Assembly: GCA_036005185.1 (NCBI GenBank)
Contig: DASYQS010000021.1
Location: forward strand, 1-64,000
DNA: 64,000 bases
Origin: VBAU01 sp036005185
GTDB lineage: Bacteria > Bacteroidota > Bacteroidia > Chitinophagales > Chitinophagaceae
Direction of reading: 5' to 3'
Shown one piece after another: positions 51,223 to 59,249 of this stretch (within the stretch, counting starts at the first letter, position 1; each line of letters begins with the position of its first letter). A program made the position numbers and the translations under genes. The notes under the pieces were generated by a model. The model did not search any database. It was not told the origin of the DNA and worked only from the letters and a program-made list of their open reading frames with translations.

Positions 51223-52569
51223 ATGTGTGATAAAAATATTGTGAACACGATCGGTCTTTTGTTTTTATCGGTTTTATTAAACGCGCAAAACAATGCTGCC
51301 AGAACTACCTCTTTCAAATTTGATTTTGGTTCGGGCAAAGTTCTATCAGGATATATCGGAGTATCACCTAAAACGATTTATACCTCGCAACAAGGATATG
51401 GTTTTGATTTTGGTTCTTTTGTTACTCCAAAAAATAATACCGGAAAAGACGCCCTGCGCGATGATTACATTACAAGTGATAAGCCTTTTTATTTTTCGAT
51501 AAAGCTTCCGGAAGGAAATTATGACGTGAAAGTAATACTGGGTGATAAAAATGGTGAATCGAAAACTACGATCAAAGCTGAGAACAGAAGATTGATGGTT
51601 GAAAAAGTGGGAACAGCAAAAGGGAAGTTTGCAACAGTTGAATTTACTGTTCATGTAAGGGATAGCATTATCAAAGAAACAGGAAATAAAGTAAGATTGA
51701 AACCAAGAGAAATTGATTACAAACATTGGGATGATAAGCTGACTTTAGAATTTAATAACGTATCACCAAAAGTTTGTGCCCTTGAAATTACTCCTGCAAC
51801 AGACGCGACTACTGTTTTTCTCGCTGGCAACTCTACGGTTGTTGATCAGGCTGAAGAGCCTTGGGCCGCATGGGGACAAATGATGCCTGCATTTTTTCAA
51901 CCCAAAAAAATTGCGATTGCCAACCATGCTGAATCCGGCGAAACACTCAGAGCATTTAAAAATGAAAGAAGATTGGAAAAAGTTTGGAGCATGGCTAAAC
52001 CCGGTGATTATTTATTTATCGAATTTGCTCATAATGATCAAAAACCTGGCGGTAATCATCTCGACGCGTTTACTACTTATAAGGCTACTTTAAAAGAATG
52101 GATAACCGAAGCCAGAAAAAGAAATGTGATACCAGTATTGGTAACATCCACGCATAGGCGAAATTTTGATTCTACAGGTCATATCATCAATACACTGGGT
52201 GATTATCCTGAAGCAATGAGACAAACTGCAAAAGAAGAAAATGTTGCATTGATAGACCTGAATGCGATGAGCAAGATTTTATACGAAGCATGGGGACCTG
52301 AAACATCCATGAAAGGTTTTGTTCATTATCCTGCACATAGTTTTCCCGGCCAGGATTCTGCATTGAAAGACAACACTCATTTTAGCACTTACGGCGCTTA
52401 CGAATTGGCAAAATGCGTGGTAAATGGAATTAAGAATGCCGATCTGCCTATTGCAAAATATTTAAAAAAAAATTTGCCACCGTTTGATCCGGCACATCCT
52501 GATCCTATAGAAAAATGGAATTTGCCAATGAGTCCCTTCAATTCGACAAACAAACCTGATGGTAATTAA
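51223..52569 (+). CDS. SGNH-family rhamnogalacturonan acetylesterase (CE12-like) with N-terminal beta domain
   Basis: This 448-residue exported enzyme should remove acetyl groups from the galacturonic acid of rhamnogalacturonan I. After a signal of about 22 residues there is a beta-sandwich domain (KFDFGSGKVLSGYIGVS, residues about 30-190) often found in front of CE12 domains. The catalytic domain has nucleophile S204 in LAGNSTVVD, the conserved Asn in HNDQ (271), and the Asp and His of DNTHFSTYGA (383 and 386). Length and motifs match CE12. It is the first enzyme after the susCD terminator and lies 21 bases from the next gene. Acetyl-xylan activity is a less likely alternative. Confidence 0.9.
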   Translation: MCDKNIVNTIGLLFLSVLLNAQNNAARTTSFKFDFGSGKVLSGYIGVSPKTIYTSQQGYGFDFGSFVTPKNNTGKDALRDDYITSDKPFYFSIKLPEGNYDVKVILGDKNGESKTTIKAENRRLMVEKVGTAKGKFATVEFTVHVRDSIIKETGNKVRLKPREIDYKHWDDKLTLEFNNVSPKVCALEITPATDATTVFLAGNSTVVDQAEEPWAAWGQMMPAFFQPKKIAIANHAESGETLRAFKNERRLEKVWSMAKPGDYLFIEFAHNDQKPGGNHLDAFTTYKATLKEWITEARKRNVIPVLVTSTHRRNFDSTGHIINTLGDYPEAMRQTAKEENVALIDLNAMSKILYEAWGPETSMKGFVHYPAHSFPGQDSALKDNTHFSTYGAYELAKCVVNGIKNADLPIAKYLKKNLPPFDPAHPDPIEKWNLPMSPFNSTNKPDGN

Positions 52570-52590
52570 AAAGATTTTTATAAAACGAGT

Positions 52591-53961
52591 ATGAAAAAAT
52601 TTTTCTTGTTTACTGCGATTCTTTTCTTTTTTTTCATAATGCCTACGGCAACTCATTCGCAAATAGGTAAACGATTTCCTTCGGAGCTTAAAATAATTAA
52701 GGATCCGGTGACTGGAACAATGCTTACTTTTTTGACCAGTAAACCAAGCGGCGATTCTAAAATTTATCAAACGCATTCTCAATGGACGGCCGATGGCGAG
52801 TGGGTTATCTTTCGTTCAAATCGTGCACGTGGAGAAGCTTTTGCCGTAAACGAAAAAGATGGAACAATTATACAGGTTACTGAAGGCGGATATACAGGTA
52901 TGCTATGTGTGGCAAGAAAATCAATGAAATTATATTGCATGCGAAATTCGCCAGGTGATACAACCCAAAGACGTAACAGACCTTTACAAATTGTAGAAGT
53001 GGATCTTGAAAAATTGTTTAAGGATAGCAAGGCAGGATCCATGAAACCGGCAACAGCATATCAACGTGTTTGTGGTATCATTCCGAGCGAGCTTGGCGCA
53101 GGTGGTGATATGGCGCTTGACGCCAACGAGGATTTTGTTTATTTCCGGGTTGGCAAAACAGAGGCAGCTAAACATTTACCAGCAAATGCGAAGATCGAAG
53201 GAGTATTTGGCCCAAGAAATATGGGAGCAGGACCGGCAGGTTTGATGAGCATGAATATTAAAAATGGAGAATTGAAATACATTGTTTCTGTTCCTTTTCA
53301 AATCGGGCACGTGCAAACGAATCCTTGGGTGGCCGGCGAAATTGTTTTTTGTTGGGAAACTGGTGGCAAATCACCTCAGCGTACATGGACAGTAATGGCT
53401 GATGGAACGGGGTTACGTCCACTGTATCCCGAATCAGATTATGAGTGGGTGACACATGAGGCAGTGATCACAAAAGATGAAGTGGCGATTGCAATCATGG
53501 GCCATCGCAAGATCAATATAGCAAGAGGTATTCAGGATACTACAAAAAGAACCGCAAGTGATCCAACAAATCCCGGACAAGAGATTGCATGGGGACCATC
53601 AGGCACTCGTGAAAAGCCAACAGGTCTTGGCATTGTTAATCTCCGAACAAGAGAAATGATCATTATTGGTCAAACTCCAAGTGGCAGCGGACTTTGGCAT
53701 GTTAACGGTTCACCGGACGGACGATGGGCAGTGGGTGATGATTTTGAGCGCAACATTTATTTGATTGACCGGCATACACGTGAAATGATCTTGTTATCTG
53801 CAGGCCACAAAAAAACTGCGGCCGATCATCCGCATCCAACTTTTAGTGCTGATAGCAAAAAGATCGAGATACAATCAGCCATGCTATCAGAAGATAACCG
53901 ATCCATGAATATTTGTATCATCCCTGTCCCAGAAGAATGGCTGAAACGAACTTATAAATAA
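52591..53961 (+). CDS. Seven-bladed-propeller oligogalacturonate lyase-like protein (PL22 type), copy A
   Basis: This 456-residue exported protein has a signal peptide ending in HSQ and WD40-like beta-propeller repeats (QWTADGEWVIFRSNRARG, GSPDGRWAVGDDFERNIYLI, PTFSADSKKIEI). It resembles PL22 oligogalacturonate lyases, which split unsaturated digalacturonate. A His-Pro-His stretch in ADHPHPTF (about residue 415) resembles the metal-site His pair of that family. It is more divergent from the family than copy B and has long insertions between blades. A TolB-like glycan-sensing propeller is an alternative. It lies with CE12 and GH106, so a pectic substrate is likely. Confidence 0.75.
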   Translation: MKKFFLFTAILFFFFIMPTATHSQIGKRFPSELKIIKDPVTGTMLTFLTSKPSGDSKIYQTHSQWTADGEWVIFRSNRARGEAFAVNEKDGTIIQVTEGGYTGMLCVARKSMKLYCMRNSPGDTTQRRNRPLQIVEVDLEKLFKDSKAGSMKPATAYQRVCGIIPSELGAGGDMALDANEDFVYFRVGKTEAAKHLPANAKIEGVFGPRNMGAGPAGLMSMNIKNGELKYIVSVPFQIGHVQTNPWVAGEIVFCWETGGKSPQRTWTVMADGTGLRPLYPESDYEWVTHEAVITKDEVAIAIMGHRKINIARGIQDTTKRTASDPTNPGQEIAWGPSGTREKPTGLGIVNLRTREMIIIGQTPSGSGLWHVNGSPDGRWAVGDDFERNIYLIDRHTREMILLSAGHKKTAADHPHPTFSADSKKIEIQSAMLSEDNRSMNICIIPVPEEWLKRTYK

Positions 53962-54091
53962 ATGATCTAATCGTCGAAATGTTCGAAGAGATGTATAAAA
54001 TAGAACGTTTATTGTTGAATCAAACTCACAGGACAGTTCAGGATACAAAAAATAAGTTGAAGACCTTACTTTATACTCTTAAGCTTGTAAT

Positions 54092-55366
54092 ATGAAAAGA
54101 CTTCAATTGTTTTTGCGTTGTGGCCATTTGAAAATGATTTTTTTTCTCTTGATAATTTCATCTTTTGCTGATGCGCAACAACTCATGGAAACGGGCGGCA
54201 AAAAAATGCCGGATCAGTGGATCGATAAGGATACCAAACATAAAATAATAAAGCTTACCAGAAGGGCCGGAAATAATATGAGCTTTTATTTCCACAACGA
54301 TCCATTTATTGGGAACAAAATGATCTTTTACGGCACTGATTACTTGAACACCGCCGGAAATGATTCTGTAAAACAAGAAACAGGAAATATTCCCGCAAGC
54401 AACAAACAACTTTATAGTGTCGATCTTAAAACATTGAAAGTAGAGCGATTGACTTTTCAGTCTTCTCCAATGAATGGAGAGATAGCAGCGCCGAAGAACA
54501 GGCTTGTCTATTATCAAATCAAAGACAGCGTTTTTTCAACCAATATTGATACAAAAGCAACAAAGCTGGTCTATATTTTTCCGGCAGATTTTAAGGCGAG
54601 CATTACCACAGTCAATAGCAATGAAACTCTGCTGGCTGGTGCCTGGAGCAGTGATAAAGAAAAAGAAATATTTAGGAATAATCCCAATAAGTCAAGCTAT
54701 TTTAATTTGATCTACGAAGCAAAAGAGCCAAGAACATTATTTACAATAAATATCAATACAGGTGAATTGAAAAAAATATTTACAGATAGTGCGTGGCTGA
54801 ACCATGTGCAATTTTCTTCAACGGATCCGGAAATTTTGATGTTTTGTCATGAAGGGCCCTGGCATAAAGTTGATAGAATATGGACAATAAATATTAATAC
54901 AAAAGCCGTAAAGCTCATGCACAAGCGAACCATGGATATGGAGATTGCGGGACATGAATGGTTTGCTCCGGACGGCAGAACAATTTGGTTTGATCTGCAG
55001 CAGCCTCGCAGTGTAAATTTTTTTGTAGCAGGTACGGATGTAAAAACAGGGAAAGAAATCAAATATGCACTCGCACGTGACGAATGGAGCATTCATTTTA
55101 ATATTTCTCCTGATCAGAAAGTATTTTGTGGCGATGGTGGCGACAGTGGCCAAGTGGCAAGGGCAAAAGACGGTCAATGGATCTATTTATTTACTCCCGA
55201 TGGTGATAAATTTAGATCAGAAAGGTTAGTGAACATGAAACACCATAATTATAAATTGGAACCGAATGTGCATTTTTCACCGGATGGGAAATGGATCATC
55301 TTTAGAGCGAATTTTGAAGGAAATACGGATGTTTATACGGTGGAAGTAAAGCGTAGTGAACAATGA
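54092..55366 (+). CDS. PL22 oligogalacturonate lyase-like propeller protein, copy B
   Basis: This 424-residue exported protein (signal peptide ending near ADAQ) is a beta-propeller with segments typical of the oligogalacturonate lyase family: WLNHVQFSSTDPEILMFCHEGPWH near residue 233 and GHEWFAPDGRTIWFDLQQP near 288. PNVHFSPDGKWIIFRANFEG closes the C-terminus. PL22 enzymes act on short unsaturated galacturonides by beta-elimination with a Mn-type metal held by His residues; several His are positioned for this. Its last codons abut the GH106 gene region. Together with copy A it gives two related propellers with low mutual similarity, suggesting different substrates. Catalysis is not proven by sequence. 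Confidence 0.82.
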   Translation: MKRLQLFLRCGHLKMIFFLLIISSFADAQQLMETGGKKMPDQWIDKDTKHKIIKLTRRAGNNMSFYFHNDPFIGNKMIFYGTDYLNTAGNDSVKQETGNIPASNKQLYSVDLKTLKVERLTFQSSPMNGEIAAPKNRLVYYQIKDSVFSTNIDTKATKLVYIFPADFKASITTVNSNETLLAGAWSSDKEKEIFRNNPNKSSYFNLIYEAKEPRTLFTININTGELKKIFTDSAWLNHVQFSSTDPEILMFCHEGPWHKVDRIWTININTKAVKLMHKRTMDMEIAGHEWFAPDGRTIWFDLQQPRSVNFFVAGTDVKTGKEIKYALARDEWSIHFNISPDQKVFCGDGGDSGQVARAKDGQWIYLFTPDGDKFRSERLVNMKHHNYKLEPNVHFSPDGKWIIFRANFEGNTDVYTVEVKRSEQ

Positions 55367-55420
55367 ATGATGAATAATGAATCGCCCACGATTTCAATCG
55401 TAGGAAAAAATTATGCAAGA

Positions 55421-58246
55421 ATGTCTAAATTTTTTTCGATTGTTTTTTTGACCGGTTTTTTTTCCGCTGCTGCAACTGCTCAAATCAACTGGCCTGCTAT
55501 TACACAAACAACAAAACCCTGGACACGCTGGTGGTGGGAAGGCAGTGCAGTAACAAAAAGAGATCTCTCATGGAATTTAGAGCAATATAAAAAAGCTGGA
55601 TTGGGTGGTGTGGAAATAACCCCGATTTATGGTGCGCATGGCTACGAAAAACAGTTTATTAATTTTCTTTCACCACAGTGGATGCAGATGCTGCTGCATA
55701 CGCTGAGTGATGCAAAGAGGTTGGGATTAGGCGTTGATTTGGCCAATGCCACAGGCTGGCCCTTTGGAGGACCATGGGTGAGCGATGATGATGCAAGTAA
55801 AACTGTTTATAATAAAACTTACACTATAAATGCAGGAGAGGAGTTAAAAGAAAATATTTTTTATGATCAGCAAGCGTTGGTAAGGACTGCAAATAATAAA
55901 CAGGTAAGCGTTGACAGTTTGGTGCAACCTGTTTCAGCAAATAAAAATTTACAATCGCTAGCCCTTGATCAAATTATTTATCCGCAAAAACTTCCGCTTC
56001 AATTGTTGATGGCTTATTCGGATAGAGGCGAAACGATTGATCTCACAAGCAAAGTAGATGCAAACGGAAAATTAAACTGGACTTCTGGCACTGGTAAATG
56101 GACTCTGTATGCATTATTTGTTGGCCTTCATGGAAAAATGGTAGAGCGGGCGGCGCCTGGCGGAGAAGGCTATGCGATCGATCATTTTTCTGCGGCTGCT
56201 GCAAAAAATTATTTTAAAAAATTTGATGAAGCATTTAAAGGCTATGATATTTCTTACCTCCGGGCATTTTTTAATGATTCCTATGAAGTAGATGATGCCA
56301 GAGGCCAGGCAAATTGGACGGCTGATTTTTTCTCAGAATTTAAAAAGCGAAAGGGATATGATCTGAAAAATTATTTACCTGCTTTATTTCAGAAAGATAG
56401 TGCGGAGAAGAACAGCCGCGTGATTTATGATTACCGCTCAACTATTGATGAACTATTGCTTGAGCATTTTACAGAGACATGGAAAAAATGGGGAGCGACA
56501 AAGGAAGCATTGGTAAGAAATCAATCGCATGGTTCGCCTGCAAATACACTCGATCTGTACAGCGCCGTCGATATTCCTGAAACGGAGGGCAATGATATTC
56601 TTCGTTTCAAATTTGCTACCTCAGCGGCGAACGTAACGGGTAAAAAACTTGTGTCATCGGAATCGGCTACCTGGCTCAATGAACATTTTCTTTCTTCTTG
56701 GGGTGATGTAAAAAAAGCCATCGATCTTTATTTTTTGGGTGGCGTAAACCATATCTTTTATCATGGCACTGCTTATTCGCCGCGAGATGCGCCATGGCCA
56801 GGATGGTTATTCTATGCCGCGGTTCATTTTCAGCCAACCAATCCGCAGTGGAAAGATTTTCACGTATTGAATGAATACATAGCAAGAGTGCAATCATTTT
56901 TGCAAAATTCAAAACCCGATAATGATGTGCTGTTGTATTACCCCATCGTTGATCGGTATTCACAGCCAGGAACAGAATTGCTCCAACATTTTGACGGCAT
57001 GGAAAGAAATTTTGAAGGAACCGATTTCGAGCATGTTTCAAAATGGATGCTTGAGAATGGTTATAGTTTTGATTTTTTTTCGGACAGACAATTACAGCAA
57101 TTTTCAGTAGTGAATGAACAAATAATCACCGGAGGTAATTCTTATCGCACCATATTATTGCCAGCAAATAAACTGATCTCCGAAAGATCATTTCAAAAAT
57201 TATTGACACTTGCCAAGCAAGGCGCTCGCATTCTAATTTATAAAAACTTGCCGCAAGATGCGCCAGGATTTGGGCAGCTAGAGAATCGCCGGAAATTATT
57301 TCAACAATATCTCCATCAGTTGCAGATAAAAGATGATGGTCATATAAAAAAGGCAATAATAGGTAAAGGTGCATTTTATATTAGCGATAATCTGGAGGTT
57401 TTATTACGTGAAGGTCGCGTGAGGCAAGATCTTCAAAAAAATGGTTTATCCATATTACGCAAAAAAAACAACGACGGACAGGTTTATTTCATTAATAACC
57501 GCAGCGATAAATACATCGATGAATGGGTGAGATTGAAAACAACAGCCTCAGCAGCAGCTTTGTTCGACCCAATGCTTGAAGAAAATGGTTTGGCAAAATG
57601 GAGAAAGGACAATGAGGGAAATTTGGATGTATATCTTCAATTGCAGCCTTATGAATCTATCATTGTACAAACTTATAAATACAAAAAAAAGGGGCTTTCT
57701 TATCCATATTTTAAGACAATAGATCCAGCAGAAGAAATAAAAGGGCAATGGACTATAGAGTTTCTAAACGGTGGCCCTGTTATTCCTTCTAAGATAGTTA
57801 CAGAAAAATTAAGTTCATGGACAGATCTTGGCGGAGACGATGCGAAGAATTTTTCAGGAACAGCCAAATACTCCATTTTATTTAAAGGCCCGGAACCAGC
57901 GGGAACCTCTTGGATTCTGGATCTTGGTAAGGTAAATGAAACAGCCGAAGTGTGGTTGAACGGAAGAAAAATACCGACAATGATAGGTCCTTCTTTTAAA
58001 ATTGTTATTCCGGGCATTATGATAAAAGAGACAAATAAACTGGAAATCATTGTTGCCAACTTGATGGCAAATAGAATTGCCTATATGGACAGAAATAATC
58101 TTCCATGGAAAATTTTTTACAACACCAATATACCCGCACGAAGAAGAGAAAATGTAAAGAATGGATTATTCGATGCCTCCGCATGGCAACCTTTGTCTTC
58201 AGGTTTGATCGGCCCGGTTACATTAACTCCTGTGCACTATGAGTGA
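55421..58246 (+). CDS. GH106 alpha-L-rhamnosidase
   Basis: This 941-residue exported enzyme removes alpha-L-rhamnose from pectic or other rhamnosides. ATG at 55421 is preferred because it opens with MSKFFSIVFLTGFFSAA, a signal peptide; an ATG at 55367 directly after the preceding stop would add 18 residues. The mature N-terminus (KPWTRWWWEGSAVTKRDL) is a hallmark of GH106. The barrel region shows GVEITPIYGAHGYE and LANATGWPFGGPWVSDDDA, and a C-terminal jelly-roll domain (GTSWILDLGKVNETAEVWLNG) is typical. Length is slightly under the family norm of about 1000. It fits the rhamnose operon immediately upstream in the window. The last 8 bases overlap the next gene. Confidence 0.93.
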   Translation: MSKFFSIVFLTGFFSAAATAQINWPAITQTTKPWTRWWWEGSAVTKRDLSWNLEQYKKAGLGGVEITPIYGAHGYEKQFINFLSPQWMQMLLHTLSDAKRLGLGVDLANATGWPFGGPWVSDDDASKTVYNKTYTINAGEELKENIFYDQQALVRTANNKQVSVDSLVQPVSANKNLQSLALDQIIYPQKLPLQLLMAYSDRGETIDLTSKVDANGKLNWTSGTGKWTLYALFVGLHGKMVERAAPGGEGYAIDHFSAAAAKNYFKKFDEAFKGYDISYLRAFFNDSYEVDDARGQANWTADFFSEFKKRKGYDLKNYLPALFQKDSAEKNSRVIYDYRSTIDELLLEHFTETWKKWGATKEALVRNQSHGSPANTLDLYSAVDIPETEGNDILRFKFATSAANVTGKKLVSSESATWLNEHFLSSWGDVKKAIDLYFLGGVNHIFYHGTAYSPRDAPWPGWLFYAAVHFQPTNPQWKDFHVLNEYIARVQSFLQNSKPDNDVLLYYPIVDRYSQPGTELLQHFDGMERNFEGTDFEHVSKWMLENGYSFDFFSDRQLQQFSVVNEQIITGGNSYRTILLPANKLISERSFQKLLTLAKQGARILIYKNLPQDAPGFGQLENRRKLFQQYLHQLQIKDDGHIKKAIIGKGAFYISDNLEVLLREGRVRQDLQKNGLSILRKKNNDGQVYFINNRSDKYIDEWVRLKTTASAAALFDPMLEENGLAKWRKDNEGNLDVYLQLQPYESIIVQTYKYKKKGLSYPYFKTIDPAEEIKGQWTIEFLNGGPVIPSKIVTEKLSSWTDLGGDDAKNFSGTAKYSILFKGPEPAGTSWILDLGKVNETAEVWLNGRKIPTMIGPSFKIVIPGIMIKETNKLEIIVANLMANRIAYMDRNNLPWKIFYNTNIPARRRENVKNGLFDASAWQPLSSGLIGPVTLTPVHYE

Positions 58247-59246
58247 ACTTTACTCTTCATATTTTCTTTTTGTCGCATTCATATTTTCCTTTTTGTGCTC
58301 ACCTGCACAAAACAAAATAGCATCAAAACCATTATTTGACGACCCGGTTTATCATGGTGCTGCCGATCCCGTAATAGTTTATAACAAACAAAAAAAGAAA
58401 TGGTGGATGTTTTACACTAATCGGCGTGCAAATATTACCGATACATCGGGAGTAAAATGGGTACATGGAACAAGGATAGGAATTGCGGAATCAAAAGATG
58501 GCGCTGCATGGAAATATGTTGATATGGCCAGTATTAATTATAGAGTTGACAGCGGTTATACTTTTTGGGCTCCTGAAATTATTGAGCATAACGGAATGTT
58601 TCACATGTATCTTACTTATGTGCCTGGAATATTTGATAATTGGAACCATCCCCGCAACATCATTCACCTTACCAGCAAAGATTTATTCAATTGGAAATAT
58701 GAATCAACATTAAAGCTTGTAAATGATAAAGTGATCGACGCTTGTGCATTTCAATTGCCCGATGGAAGCTGGCGCTTGTGGTATAATAATGAAAAAGATG
58801 GCAAATCGATTTGGTATGCAGATAGTAAAGATTTATATAATTGGGAAGACAAAGGAAAGGCAATTGCGGCAAGAGGCGAAGGACCAAAAGTTTTTCAATG
58901 GAAAAATAAATACTGGATGATCGTTGATGTGTGGAAAGGGATGGAGATCTATCAGTCGGACGATTTACTTACATGGAAAAAGCAATCAAAAAGAATTTTA
59001 GAAGAACCGGGAATAGGCAAAGATGATCAAGCAATAGGAGGGCACTGTGATATTGTGGTGAATAATGACAAAGCCTATGTTTTTTATTTTACCCATCCCG
59101 GCAGAAGAAAAGAAAACCCTGCGGCAAGAGGATCTTTTGAAGAACGAAGAAGTGTAATTCAACTTGTTGAGCTAGAGTATAAGGATGGCGAATTAGTTTG
59201 CAACCGCAATAAGCCAGTTCATATCAACTTAAAATTGAAAAACTAG
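58239..59246 (+). CDS. GH43-like five-bladed-propeller glycoside hydrolase
   Basis: This 335-residue exported protein (signal peptide ending near SPAQ) resembles clan GH-F/J five-bladed propellers. It begins with DPVYHGAADPVIVYNKQKKKWWMFY, in which D43 (AADPV) is placed like the general base of GH43. Also visible are TFWAPEIIEHNGMFHMYLTY near residue 108, VIDACAFQLPDGSWRLWYNN near 165, and ARGEGPKVFQWKNKYWM near 207, where a Glu could be the acid. It overlaps the GH106 gene by 8 bases and precedes GH2 by three, so they are co-translated. An arabinofuranosidase or galactosidase role on pectic side chains is plausible, but a distinct family such as GH117 is possible. Confidence 0.72.
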   Translation: MSELYSSYFLFVAFIFSFLCSPAQNKIASKPLFDDPVYHGAADPVIVYNKQKKKWWMFYTNRRANITDTSGVKWVHGTRIGIAESKDGAAWKYVDMASINYRVDSGYTFWAPEIIEHNGMFHMYLTYVPGIFDNWNHPRNIIHLTSKDLFNWKYESTLKLVNDKVIDACAFQLPDGSWRLWYNNEKDGKSIWYADSKDLYNWEDKGKAIAARGEGPKVFQWKNKYWMIVDVWKGMEIYQSDDLLTWKKQSKRILEEPGIGKDDQAIGGHCDIVVNNDKAYVFYFTHPGRRKENPAARGSFEERRSVIQLVELEYKDGELVCNRNKPVHINLKLKN

Positions 59247-59249
59247 AGA

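Noticed and set aside
53979..54095. 38-codon frame between the two PL22-like genes
   Set aside because: No similarity recognised, and it overlaps the start of the next gene in another frame; likely chance.
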